This document shows positions 1-7,442 of a stretch of 47,367 nucleotides of DNA, in pieces (within the stretch, counting starts at the first letter, position 1; each line of letters opens with the position of its first letter). The position numbers and the translations under genes are program-made. The notes beneath the pieces were generated by a model. That model saw nothing but the letters and a program-made list of their open reading frames with translations, had not been told where the DNA came from and made no database searches. Origin of the DNA: Bacteroidia bacterium (GTDB lineage Bacteria > Bacteroidota > Bacteroidia > Bacteroidales > Paludibacteraceae); contig JAGKVE010000010.1 in the NCBI GenBank assembly GCA_021152555.1, positions 1 through 47,367 on the forward strand, read 5' to 3'.

Positions 1-2
1 AA

Positions 3-53
3 GAACACTATTTCAAAGAACTCATGCTATTCGGACTAAAATCAGCCGTTTAG
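3..53 (+). CDS. Possible C-terminal end of an upstream gene
   Basis: The third plus frame is open from the window edge and reads a plausible protein tail (EHYFKELMLFGLKSAV, then TAG at 51-53). The other two plus frames look less protein-like. If real, it converges on the ribbon-helix-helix gene ending at 112. Only 16 residues are visible, so the family cannot be named and this may be chance. Confidence 0.25.
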   Translation, partial: EHYFKELMLFGLKSAV

Positions 54-111
54 CGATCATATTTTAACTAATTTAAGTCAAATTTTTAACGAACTATTGG
101 TGATTTGTGAT

Positions 112-291
112 TTAATCGAAAAGAGTTGGCTGATCGTAGTCTATTTGCTTGAGTATGGCTCGCATGAGTGTTTCGCGTATGAGACGGCTACGGTTGGACA
201 CTCCGTACTTCTCACAGAACGAATCCAGCATGCGTTGCTCACTTTCGTTAAGCATGATAGATACTCTATATTCACGGGGTTGTTTTTTCAT
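112..291 (-). CDS. Small ribbon-helix-helix (CopG/Arc-like) DNA-binding protein
   Basis: This 59-residue protein starts at ATG 291-289 and ends at TAA. The layout is that of a ribbon-helix-helix repressor: a short basic start (MKKQPREYRVSIML) with alternating residues suited to the DNA-contacting beta strand, a first helix (ESEQRMLDSFCEKYG), an SNRSRLIRE turn and a second helix (TLMRAILKQI). The start overlaps the stop of the upstream membrane-protein gene as TGATG, which implies translational coupling. Such proteins usually act as dimeric autorepressors or antitoxins; no toxin gene is visible on this side, so a regulator of its own operon is the simplest reading. Fold assignment is from pattern only; the target is unknown. 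Confidence 0.72.
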   Translation of the reverse strand: MKKQPREYRVSIMLNESEQRMLDSFCEKYGVSNRSRLIRETLMRAILKQIDYDQPTLFD

Positions 292-1034
292 CAGAAATAG
301 AGCGCAAGTTTGATTCCGGGACTAATAAAATTGCGTCCGGTATAATTCGTAAATTGCGCCTCTTCGATAGTCTCCTGAACAGATATTTTCGCCTGTTGGA
401 ACTGAGTAAAGAAGACAACAGAAACAGCTGTTTTCGGATTGATTTGGCATCGATAACCCAAATCTATTCCGGCGTATATGCCCCCTATGAAAGTTTTTGA
501 GAGTGCTATACCGTATCCAAGTGACGCGCCAAAGACGGGCGCATGTTTTGTTTCGACAAAGGGCATGCGAAGCGCAACCTGAATGGGCAGGAAATTATAT
601 TTTTCTGCTCCGATAAACAATCCGTGGTATCCAAGTCCTCCGCCAATAAAAAGATGACGGTCGGCTATATGATGCGAACCGACGAGCAAATCCGCTGAAA
701 CCATGCCACCTGCCGCATCATTGGGAATAACTGCAGCTCCGCCTGCCAATTCCAGAAGGATGGAAGCTTTTTTAGAGGTAGTTATTTCCTGTTGCTCTTC
801 CTGCTGTTCTTGCGGTTCTTGCTGTTCGGGTTCATCTGCTGCCAAGATTTGCTGAACGTCCGAACGCGGGTATTGGAATCGCGCTCCTTCTGCGTCGCGG
901 ATTACCACAACCTCCTCGTTTTGGAAGACTATTTTTCCGATAACGCGCGCGCCCGTACGTAACACTAATGTTTCCGCGTGCGCATATGCGAGCGAGAGGA
1001 CCAATAAGACAACTATGAAAAAGCGCTTTCTCAT
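291..1034 (-). CDS. Secreted protein with small N-terminal domain and outer-membrane-barrel-like C-terminus
   Basis: The likely product is 247 aa, starting at the ATG 16 bp downstream of the first base of a TACCTTTG promoter box; a longer open frame to 1073 would start upstream of that box and is less likely. Residues 1-20 form a signal peptide (MRKRFFIVVLLVLSLAYAHA). About residues 21-70 resemble a small all-beta domain (LVLRTGARVIGKIVFQNEE), followed by a Glu/Gln-rich linker (PEQQEPQEQQEEQQ). The remainder alternates polar and hydrophobic residues, is glycine and aromatic rich, and ends in Phe (KLALYF), as outer-membrane beta barrels do. The gene is translationally coupled to the ribbon-helix-helix gene. 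Function is not recognised; an outer-membrane protein is inferred from the sequence pattern. Confidence 0.7.
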   Translation of the reverse strand: MRKRFFIVVLLVLSLAYAHAETLVLRTGARVIGKIVFQNEEVVVIRDAEGARFQYPRSDVQQILAADEPEQQEPQEQQEEQQEITTSKKASILLELAGGAAVIPNDAAGGMVSADLLVGSHHIADRHLFIGGGLGYHGLFIGAEKYNFLPIQVALRMPFVETKHAPVFGASLGYGIALSKTFIGGIYAGIDLGYRCQINPKTAVSVVFFTQFQQAKISVQETIEEAQFTNYTGRNFISPGIKLALYF

Positions 1035-1042
1035 TTCGGGTG

Positions 1043-1050
1043 CAAAGGTA
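1043..1050 (-). promoter_or_regulatory. Bacteroidota -7 box TACCTTTG
   Basis: The minus strand reads TACCTTTG, matching the TAnnTTTG -7 consensus of Bacteroidota. The downstream ATG begins only 8 bases after the box (TTTGCACCCGAAATG), so the transcript would be leaderless or nearly so. Confidence 0.6.
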
Positions 1051-1107
1051 ATCAAAAATTTGTACATACGCAAATTTTTTGTCTATGATTTTATTTTTTG
1101 TTTTCTA

Positions 1108-2526
1108 TTACAAGACTAATTCGAAGTCTATTTGCGCGCGGTTGACATTTACTCTGACAACTTGCACGTTGACAGCGTCGCCTAAAATAAATTCTTCGGG
1201 GTGCTCAATGGTCATCATGTGAACAAGCCCTTCGCAATGCGTTTGGTCCAGTTGTACAAAGAAGCCAAAGTCCGTAATACCGGAAATATGCCCTGGCAGC
1301 ACTTCCCCCACATGCTCTTTCATCCAGATGGCTTGGAATAGTTTGACAGAATCGCGTTCAGCTTGCGCGGCATCTTGCTCACAAGCAGAACAATGTTCGC
1401 ATTTTTCCTCCAGTTCTTCACGTGTGAGTGATATTTTTTTGCCTGTCAGGATGTATTTCTCGACGAGGCGGTGTACCATCAAATCCGGATAACGGCGGAT
1501 AGGCGAGGTAAAATGGGTATAATGTGTAAACGCCAGCCCGTAATGACCGATGTTATAGGTTGAATAAACAGCCTTAGCCTGCGCGCGGATGGTCAGAAGG
1601 TCTATTGTCCGTTGAAGTGAATCGGTAGAAATCTCCCGGTGCCGCATTTTGGCTGTACGAAGCGCATTGCGCTTATATTTCTTTATATCCTCGAGTTTTT
1701 CGGAATCGGGGACATCATGGACCCGATAGACGAACGGTCTGCCGGATCCGACCTCCTTGGCGACTGTACGGTTAGCCAGAAGCATAAACTCCTCAATCAG
1801 ATGATGCGCTTTGTTCGGGCATTCAAAATAGATGTCCACCGGGTTTCCTTTATCATCCAGTTTGAACCGCACCTCCTCCTGCTCAATAGTAAGTGCCCCA
1901 TTGGCGATTCGTTCTGCGCGGAGCTTTTGGGCAATGGCATTCAGGGTGCAAATTGCCTCTGCTAAGTTTGTTTTTGCGCATGTATGTGCGGCACCCGAGT
2001 CTATTATTTGCTGCGCTTCATCATAATTGAGGCGTGCATCAGAACGGATGACAGTGCGGCATATTTTATGTTTAATCACCTTCGCTGCGTTGAAATCGGG
2101 TTTGCCATGATTGCCGGCCGGCACTTCGAACGTAAAAATAACTGACATGCAGAGTTTGTCTTCGCCGGGACGAAGAGAACATTTATCGTTGCTCAGTTCC
2201 TCGGGCAGCATGGGAATCACTCTGTCAACCAAATAAACAGATGTCCCGCGTTTGTATGCCTCGTCATCCACGTCAGTATTCGGGCGGACATAAAAAGAGA
2301 CGTCTGCGATGTGGACACCGATTTGATAGACCGGCTTCGCCTGTAAGACCGCTGCGCTATAAGACCGCTGCGCTGAAAGATCATCGTCTTCGCCGACTGA
2401 AAGACATTCAAACGAGATAGCATCGTCAAAATCCTTGGCATCGGCGGGATCAATGGTAAAAGTAAACGCATCGCGCATATCGCGGCGGCGAAAAATTTCT
2501 CTGTTTATTTCCGGTTGGTCTATCAT
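1108..2526 (-). CDS. Short RNase R/RNase II family 3'-5' exoribonuclease lacking N-terminal cold-shock domains
   Basis: This 472-aa protein starts almost directly at the RNB catalytic domain. The metal-binding aspartates of the family are present in IDPADAKDFDDA (D26, D32, D34, D35), followed by GVHIADVSFYV, the ELSNDKCSLRPGEDKL region and TSPIRRYPDLMVHRLV, then a C-terminal S1 RNA-binding domain (about 412-472, GHISGITDFGFFVQLD). Typical RNase R is 700-800 aa with two N-terminal OB-fold cold-shock domains; none are encoded here or in the 128 bp upstream. The family degrades RNA processively from the 3' end. Residues about 49-62 (LSAQRSYSAAVLQ) are an in-frame repeat insertion absent from typical homologues. 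It is divergent from the glycogen phosphorylase gene. It is either a minimal lineage form or an old truncation with an intact active site. Confidence 0.88.
   Translation of the reverse strand: MIDQPEINREIFRRRDMRDAFTFTIDPADAKDFDDAISFECLSVGEDDDLSAQRSYSAAVLQAKPVYQIGVHIADVSFYVRPNTDVDDEAYKRGTSVYLVDRVIPMLPEELSNDKCSLRPGEDKLCMSVIFTFEVPAGNHGKPDFNAAKVIKHKICRTVIRSDARLNYDEAQQIIDSGAAHTCAKTNLAEAICTLNAIAQKLRAERIANGALTIEQEEVRFKLDDKGNPVDIYFECPNKAHHLIEEFMLLANRTVAKEVGSGRPFVYRVHDVPDSEKLEDIKKYKRNALRTAKMRHREISTDSLQRTIDLLTIRAQAKAVYSTYNIGHYGLAFTHYTHFTSPIRRYPDLMVHRLVEKYILTGKKISLTREELEEKCEHCSACEQDAAQAERDSVKLFQAIWMKEHVGEVLPGHISGITDFGFFVQLDQTHCEGLVHMMTIEHPEEFILGDAVNVQVVRVNVNRAQIDFELVL
2341..2381 (-). repeat. In-frame tandem repeat inside the RNase R-like gene
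   Basis: Two copies of a roughly 17-bp unit (minus strand AGCGCAGCGGTCTTA) lie in tandem and are translated as LSAQRSYSAAVLQ. The same unit, in the opposite orientation, fills the typA-tig spacer at 11876-11950 (GCTGTAAGACCGCTGCGC), so it is a dispersed element rather than native RNase sequence. Confidence 0.8.
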
Positions 2527-2566
2527 TGATTGCTAATTAAAATGCGCAAATTTGTAAAATCGGGTG

Positions 2567-2574
2567 CAAATTTA
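2567..2574 (-). promoter_or_regulatory. -7 box TAAATTTG for the RNase R-like gene
   Basis: Minus strand TAAATTTGCACCC matches TAnnTTTG and lies about 40 bp upstream of the ATG at 2526. A second weaker match (ACAAATTTGCGC) lies closer to the start. Confidence 0.5.
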
Positions 2575-2606
2575 CGAAATTTTTTGCATATTTCAAAAAA
2601 AAATTG

Positions 2607-2614
2607 TAATTTTG
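2607..2614 (+). promoter_or_regulatory. -7 box TAATTTTG for alpha-glucan phosphorylase
   Basis: TAATTTTGCGCTCG matches the Bacteroidota -7 consensus and lies 41 bp upstream of the ATG at 2655. With the box at 2567-2574 it forms a divergent promoter pair. Confidence 0.6.
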
Positions 2615-2654
2615 CGCTCGTTTTGGAAAAAATAGTAATAATACAATATAAAAA

Positions 2655-5210
2655 ATGAAAGTAAAAGTAAGTAACGTAAACCAGCCGGCATGGAAAGAAT
2701 GTAATATTCATGCGACTCTTCCGGCTGATTTGAGCAAACTGCAAGAAATTGCATATAACCTTTGGTGGACATGGAACGGCGATGCCAAAGATTTATTCCG
2801 CTACATTGACAACGACGCATGGCATCGCGCCAACTCTAACCCGATTGTACTGCTGAATATCATCAGTTATGACCGTATGGTAGAGTTGTCGAAAGACGCC
2901 AAGTTCATGACCAATCTGAACAAAGTGTATGCCGAGTTCCGCGAGTACATGGACAAACCGAAAGACAAGAAAAAACCGACCATTGCCTATTTCTCAATGG
3001 AATACGGGTTGACTCATGTACTGAAGATTTATTCCGGCGGTTTAGGTATTCTTGCAGGCGACTATATCAAAGAGGCTTCCGATTGCAATGTAGATATGAC
3101 GGCTATCGGTTTTCTGTACCGATACGGTTATTTTACCCAGACGTTAAGTCCTGAAGGTCAGCAGATTGCGAACTACGAAGCGCAGAACTTCAGCAACCTG
3201 CCGATTACCCAGGTAAAGGAGAAAGACGGTTCGAACATGATAGTTGAAGTGCCCTATCCGGGCCGCACGGTAAAGGCTTATTTGTGGCGCGTTGCTGTCG
3301 GCCGTATGGACCTCTATCTGCTGGATACAGACAATGAGCTGAACAGCGAATGGGACCGCCAGATAACACATCAGCTGTACGGAGGCGACTGGGAAAACCG
3401 TATCAAGCAAGAGATTTTGCTCGGTATCGGCGGTATGTTAGCATTGAAGAAATTAGGCATCAAGAAAGATGTTTACCATTGCAACGAGGGTCACGCCGCG
3501 CTGATGGGACTGCAGCGATTAGTTGATTTGGTACAAGAGGGTTTGTCATTCAACGAAGCGAAAGAGGTTGTTCGTTCGAGCGGTTTGTACACCTGCCACA
3601 CTCCTGTTCCGGCAGGTCACGACTACTTCGAAGAAGGGTTGTTCTACAAATACATGAACGAGTACGCCGGCAAGTTGGGCATCGAATGGCATGACCTGAT
3701 TGGCATGGGCCGCACGAACCCCGACGACAACACTGAGAAGTTCTCGATGAGTGTCTTCGCACTGAACACTTGTCAGGAAGCAAACGGCGTAAGCTGGCTG
3801 CATGGCGAAGTAAGCAAGAAGATGTTCAGCCCTGTATGGCCGGGCTATTTCCCTGAAGAACTGCACGTTGACTATGTGACCAACGGCGTTCACATGCCGA
3901 CTTGGGCTGCAAGCGACTGGAAAGCGGTGTACAAGAAATATCTGCCGAAAGAGTGGATTAACGACCAGTCTAATCTTGACATGTGGAAAGCATACGCGGA
4001 CATACCCGATGCAGAAATATGGGCTACGCGTATGGGCTTGAAGCGCAAGATGATGGACTATATCAAAGAGAAATTCCGTGAAGACTGGATGAAGAGCCAA
4101 GGTGATCCTGCACGTATTGTCCGCGCGCTGAACGAGATGAACCCGAACAACCTCATTATCGGTTTCGGACGCCGTTTTGCCACCTATAAACGTGCACACC
4201 TCCTGTTCACCGACTTGGAGCGTTTGGATAAACTGGTTAACAACCCGAACTACCCGGTTCAGTTCCTGTTTACAGGAAAAGCTCACCCGGCAGACGGCGG
4301 CGGTCAAGGCCTGATCAAACGTATCATCGAGATCAGCCGTATGCCGCAGTTCCTCGGAAAAATCATCTTCCTTGAGAACTATGACATGCGTCTGGCCAAA
4401 CGTCTCATCAGCGGTGTTGATATCTGGCTGAACACTCCGACACGTCCGTTGGAGGCATCCGGTACATCGGGCGAGAAAGCACAGATGAACGGTGTGCTCA
4501 ATTTCTCCGTCAAAGACGGTTGGTGGTATGAGGGTTACGTAGAAGGCGCAGGCTGGGCGTTGACCGAGAAACGCACCTATGAGAACCAGGCACACCAAGA
4601 CCAACTCGATGCCGCTACTATCTACCAAATGCTTGAGAATGAGATCATTCCGCTGTATTACGCGAAGAACTCGAAAGGGTACAGCCCGGAGTGGATTCAA
4701 TACATCAAGAACTCCGTTACCAAGATTACTCCGCGCTTCACAATGAAGCGAATGATGGACGATTATTTCGATAAGTTCTACTACAAATTAGCGAAACGTC
4801 ACAGCATGCTCATGGCAGACAATTACAAGGTTGCCAAAGAGATTGCGGCGTGGAAAGAGAATGTCGTTGCACATTGGGACGAGATTGAGGTAGCAAAAGT
4901 AGATATGCCGGATATGAGCAACCTGAACGTGGGTGACAAGTTCCGTATCGCCGTTGAGTTGGACACCAAAGGTCTGAACGACAAGGGCATCGGCGTTGAG
5001 CTTGTTGCTATCCGCACTTCGACGCACAATAACGACAAACTCTACGAAGTAGAGCCGTTGCTGCTCAAACACGCAGAAGGCAGTCACATGTTCTTTGAGA
5101 ACACTTACCAGCTTGACTATGCGGGCGGTATGAAATTCGGTCTGCGTATGTACCCGCAGAACGACTTGCTGCCACACAGAATGGACTTCTGCTACGTGCG
5201 TTGGATTTAA
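2655..5210 (+). CDS. glgP: Alpha-glucan (glycogen/maltodextrin) phosphorylase, GT35
   Basis: This 851-aa enzyme releases glucose 1-phosphate from alpha-1,4-glucans by phosphorolysis. The first ~110 residues match the N-terminal domain found in the short bacterial/archaeal phosphorylases (LQEIAYNLWWTWN). Further family landmarks are AYFSMEYGLT, SGGLGILAGDY, HCNEGHAAL and the pyridoxal-phosphate region EASGTSGEKAQMNG, where Lys608 should hold the cofactor. The length fits the roughly 850-aa AgpA-like subgroup rather than E. coli GlgP. It has its own promoter and two consecutive terminators, so it is probably monocistronic. Its physiological partner may be the secreted GH13 amylase at 43578-45980, but that is inference. 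Confidence 0.96.
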   Translation: MKVKVSNVNQPAWKECNIHATLPADLSKLQEIAYNLWWTWNGDAKDLFRYIDNDAWHRANSNPIVLLNIISYDRMVELSKDAKFMTNLNKVYAEFREYMDKPKDKKKPTIAYFSMEYGLTHVLKIYSGGLGILAGDYIKEASDCNVDMTAIGFLYRYGYFTQTLSPEGQQIANYEAQNFSNLPITQVKEKDGSNMIVEVPYPGRTVKAYLWRVAVGRMDLYLLDTDNELNSEWDRQITHQLYGGDWENRIKQEILLGIGGMLALKKLGIKKDVYHCNEGHAALMGLQRLVDLVQEGLSFNEAKEVVRSSGLYTCHTPVPAGHDYFEEGLFYKYMNEYAGKLGIEWHDLIGMGRTNPDDNTEKFSMSVFALNTCQEANGVSWLHGEVSKKMFSPVWPGYFPEELHVDYVTNGVHMPTWAASDWKAVYKKYLPKEWINDQSNLDMWKAYADIPDAEIWATRMGLKRKMMDYIKEKFREDWMKSQGDPARIVRALNEMNPNNLIIGFGRRFATYKRAHLLFTDLERLDKLVNNPNYPVQFLFTGKAHPADGGGQGLIKRIIEISRMPQFLGKIIFLENYDMRLAKRLISGVDIWLNTPTRPLEASGTSGEKAQMNGVLNFSVKDGWWYEGYVEGAGWALTEKRTYENQAHQDQLDAATIYQMLENEIIPLYYAKNSKGYSPEWIQYIKNSVTKITPRFTMKRMMDDYFDKFYYKLAKRHSMLMADNYKVAKEIAAWKENVVAHWDEIEVAKVDMPDMSNLNVGDKFRIAVELDTKGLNDKGIGVELVAIRTSTHNNDKLYEVEPLLLKHAEGSHMFFENTYQLDYAGGMKFGLRMYPQNDLLPHRMDFCYVRWI

Positions 5211-5216
5211 TCGCGC

Positions 5217-5234
5217 ACGGTAGGAACCGTTTTT
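5217..5234 (+). terminator. Small hairpin terminator after glgP
   Basis: ACGGT, loop AGGA, ACCGT, then TTTT, starting 7 bp after the glgP stop. Confidence 0.55.
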
Positions 5235-5239
5235 ATTAG

Positions 5240-5272
5240 GAGGGATTTTCCGTAGGAAAGTCTCTCTTTTTT
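5240..5272 (+). terminator. Rho-independent terminator after glgP
   Basis: A 12-bp stem (GAGGGATTTTCC with GGAAAGTCTCTC, two G-U pairs) closes a GTA loop and is followed by TTTTTTCTTTTTTC. The G-U pairs form only on the plus strand, supporting that direction. Confidence 0.8.
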
Positions 5273-5346
5273 CTTTTTTCATGTGCAAACAGTAAAAAAA
5301 AATGACTTTTTTTGTGAAAATATTTGCATATTTGATGAAATTTCTT

Positions 5347-5354
5347 TAATTTTG
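5347..5354 (+). promoter_or_regulatory. -7 box TAATTTTG before the small secreted protein and panD
   Basis: TAATTTTGCACGC fits TAnnTTTG. It lies about 55 bp upstream of the 107-aa protein start and follows the glgP terminators, so it probably starts the unit containing panD and tgt. Confidence 0.55.
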
Positions 5355-5407
5355 CACGCTTAATTGAGCGTAGCAAGAAAAGACAGTGCCCACACACTTT
5401 AAAAGTG

Positions 5408-5731
5408 ATGATAGTCTTATCGACTATCTCCATTACGATGATGGCGATGGCGGGCGGTTCGGCGCTCAGTACGACTGTCTATCAACCGTTCAACAACACC
5501 GCGCCGTCGGAATATTCGGGAGGAGGCTATATACTCCGGACATCGGCGGCAAACGCAATTTCCCCGGCCGTCCGGATGACAGACCGGCAGACGCATCGCC
5601 CATCGGCGAACCTTGGTTACTACTCGCCTTCGCATTATTTGTTCGGGGAATGGAAAATGCTGATAGACGGCGTGTTGTACATTGTTCGGGACGATAAGAT
5701 TTACGACTGCCGCGGCGTACTTGTACACTAA
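5408..5731 (+). CDS. Small secreted protein of unknown function
   Basis: The predicted product is 107 aa from ATG 5408; a GTG immediately before it (5405) is an alternative start. The first ~20 residues (MIVLSTISITMMAMAGGSALS) look like a signal peptide without a strongly basic start. The rest contains a Ser/Tyr/Gly-rich stretch (YQPFNNTAPSEYSGGGY) and a C-terminal part ending DGVLYIVRDDKIYDCRGVLVH, which faintly resembles the short C-terminal motif of secreted Bacteroidales proteins (RGxKxYxxxGxxV) seen elsewhere in this window. I do not recognise the family. It sits between a promoter and panD, with codon use like its neighbours, so it is probably a real gene. Confidence 0.55.
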   Translation: MIVLSTISITMMAMAGGSALSTTVYQPFNNTAPSEYSGGGYILRTSAANAISPAVRMTDRQTHRPSANLGYYSPSHYLFGEWKMLIDGVLYIVRDDKIYDCRGVLVH

Positions 5732-5763
5732 AAAACGCCCATTGCCGGTCTGTAACCCTACAC

Positions 5764-5850
5764 AATGGTCGCAGTGTGGTCGCGATGTGGTCGCGGGAAT
5801 GACTCGAAAATGACGGCTAAGCAACGGCTAATTGACGGCTAATTGAACAG
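5764..5850 (+). repeat. Degenerate 11-bp tandem repeat before panD
   Basis: The spacer between the secreted protein and panD reads as about eight imperfect 11-bp units, drifting from GTGGTCGCGAT to GACGGCTAATT. It ends 17 bp before the panD ATG. Confidence 0.75.
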
Positions 5851-5867
5851 TAAATAACAAAAAAATA

Positions 5868-6209
5868 ATGTTTTTAACAATCTTAAAATCCAAGATTCAC
5901 CGGGTAACGGTAACAGAAGCAAACTTAGAATACATCGGTTCCATCACCATTGACGAGGCGCTCATGGAGTCAGCGAACATCTTTGCCGGCGAGCGCGTAC
6001 AAGTAGTAGATAACACTAACGGTGCCCGTCTGGAGACTTATGTCATCCCCGGCAAACGCGGTTCGGGATGTATATGCATCAACGGCGCCGCAGCGCATTT
6101 GGTGAACGTAGGGGATACCGTCATCATCATGGCTTACGCGCAGATGAGTCCGGAAGAAGCAAAGGCGTTTAAGCCGGCAATTATTTTCCCGGAAAACAAT
6201 CGGGTTTAA
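5868..6209 (+). CDS. panD: Aspartate 1-decarboxylase (pyruvoyl-dependent)
   Basis: The 113-aa proenzyme makes beta-alanine from L-aspartate for pantothenate and CoA synthesis. The self-cleavage site is seen at Gly24-Ser25 (EYIGSITID); Ser25 becomes the pyruvoyl group. Other family features are the start MFLTILKSKIHRVTVTEA, the ANIFAGERVQVVD segment, NGAAAHL and GDTVIIMAYA. Length is normal. It is flanked by tandem repeats on both sides (11-bp upstream, GTTAAA-type downstream). The CoA pathway is also represented by coaE at 33643-34236, though far away. Confidence 0.96.
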   Translation: MFLTILKSKIHRVTVTEANLEYIGSITIDEALMESANIFAGERVQVVDNTNGARLETYVIPGKRGSGCICINGAAAHLVNVGDTVIIMAYAQMSPEEAKAFKPAIIFPENNRV

Positions 6210-6277
6210 AACGTTAAATGGTTAAAGAGTTAAACTGGTTTCGATACATTGAAACGTTAAACTGCTAAATCATTAGT
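6206..6277 (+). repeat. GTTAAA-type degenerate repeat between panD and tgt
   Basis: Recurring words GTTAAATG, GTTAAAGA, GTTAAACTG, GTTAAACTG and GCTAAATC at roughly 7-9 bp spacing (with a gap) fill the whole 68-bp spacer, which directly abuts the tgt ATG. Confidence 0.65.
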
Positions 6278-7411
6278 ATGTTATTTTTCGAACTACATAG
6301 CGAGGCGAAGAGCGTAGGTGCCCGCGCAGGCGTCATCCACACCGACCATGGTGACATATTGACGCCGATTTTTATGCCCGTGGGCACCGTTGGGACCGTC
6401 AAAGGCGTACAGCGCAAGGAATTGGAAGAAGATATCCACGCGCAAATCATCCTCGGCAACACCTATCATCTGTACCTTCGTCCGGGAACTGAAATTTTGC
6501 ATAAGGCAGGAGGCCTGCACCGTTTTGAAGGTTGGACAAGACCTATACTGACAGACAGCGGCGGATTCCAGGTATTCAGTCTGACCGACATCCGCAAGAT
6601 GACGGAAGAAGGCGTACGTTTCAGTAGTCATATTGACGGCCGCAAACTGCTATTCACGCCAGAAAGCGTAATGGATATAGAGCGTGAGATAGGCGCAGAT
6701 ATCATGATGGCGTTTGACGAATGCTGTCCGGGCACAGCGGACAAGAAGTATGCCCAAGACTCTATGGACCGCACTCACCGCTGGCTTGACCGTTGTATTG
6801 CCCGATTTGACAGTACAGAAGATCTCTACGGTTACAAACAACATCTTTTCCCTATTGTGCAGGGCTGTACGTACCCGGACTTGCGCCAAGAGGCAAGCAA
6901 ACGGCTACGCGATTTGGACCGGGACGGTTACGCCATCGGCGGTCTTGCCGTAGGCGAGCCGACAGAAGTGATGTACGACATGATAGAGGTATGCAATGCC
7001 ATTCTCCCGGAAAACAAACCGCGCTACCTGATGGGCGTCGGCACCCCTTGGAACATATTAGAAGCCATCGAGCGCGGCGTGGATATGTTCGACTGCGTGA
7101 TGCCCACCCGGAACGGTCGTAACGGAATGATTTTCACATGGCAGGGCGTGATGAACATGCGCAACAAGAAATGGGAAGACGATTTTACCGAGCTCGACCC
7201 CATGGGAAGCAGTTATGTTGACCATGCGTACACTCGCGCGTATGTGCGCCATTTGATACATGCGCAAGAGATGTTAGGATTAGAGGTGCTATCCATTCAC
7301 AACCTCGCATTCTATTTAGATTTGGTAACCCAGGCACGGCAACACATCCTTGCCGGCGACTACTCTTCATGGAAATCCGCTGTATTACCGGATCTCATGA
7401 AGAGACTATAA
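6278..7411 (+). CDS. tgt: tRNA-guanine(34) transglycosylase, zinc-cysteine-less form
   Basis: This 377-aa enzyme exchanges guanine-34 for preQ1 in tRNAs with GUN anticodons, in queuosine synthesis. TIM-barrel landmarks are PIFMPVGTVGTVK, ILGNTYHL, DSGGFQVFSL and GVDMFDCVMPTRNGRNG; Asp272 aligns with the nucleophile. The family normally has a CxCxxC plus His zinc site. Here the aligned positions are Gly310, Ser312 and Asp315 (DPMGSSYVDHAY), while His341 (SIHNLAFY) is kept with the exact spacing of the E. coli enzyme. The frame is intact and the fold motifs are strong, so this looks like a lineage variant rather than decay. No other queuosine genes lie nearby. Confidence 0.94.
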   Translation: MLFFELHSEAKSVGARAGVIHTDHGDILTPIFMPVGTVGTVKGVQRKELEEDIHAQIILGNTYHLYLRPGTEILHKAGGLHRFEGWTRPILTDSGGFQVFSLTDIRKMTEEGVRFSSHIDGRKLLFTPESVMDIEREIGADIMMAFDECCPGTADKKYAQDSMDRTHRWLDRCIARFDSTEDLYGYKQHLFPIVQGCTYPDLRQEASKRLRDLDRDGYAIGGLAVGEPTEVMYDMIEVCNAILPENKPRYLMGVGTPWNILEAIERGVDMFDCVMPTRNGRNGMIFTWQGVMNMRNKKWEDDFTELDPMGSSYVDHAYTRAYVRHLIHAQEMLGLEVLSIHNLAFYLDLVTQARQHILAGDYSSWKSAVLPDLMKRL

Positions 7412-7442
7412 TTGAGAGTTGAGTATTGAGAATTGAGAATTG
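7411..7442 (+). repeat. AATTGAG heptamer array that contains the lptG start codon
   Basis: The entire tgt-lptG spacer is ATTGAGA/GTTGAGT/ATTGAGA/ATTGAGA/ATTGA. In this orientation each register contains TGA stops, and the last unit supplies the TTG used as the start of the next gene. Confidence 0.85.

Noticed and set aside
97..300. Plus-strand 67-codon ORF
   Set aside because: It is the antisense of the ribbon-helix-helix gene, whose protein pattern is far more convincing.
2527..2654. Missing N-terminal domains of RNase R hidden by a frameshift
   Set aside because: The 128-bp gap is AT-rich promoter DNA in all frames, with no cold-shock-domain-like sequence.
3546..4700. Minus-strand ORF of 384 codons
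   Set aside because: It lies antisense within the phosphorylase gene and has no recognisable domain or start context.
5386..5697. Alternative 103-codon plus frame
   Set aside because: It overlaps the better frame at 5408-5731, which has a signal-peptide-like start and ends before the repeat.
6278..7411. tgt as a pseudogene because zinc ligands are missing
   Set aside because: The frame is full length, other catalytic motifs are strong, and the substitution keeps exact spacing, so a functional variant is more likely.
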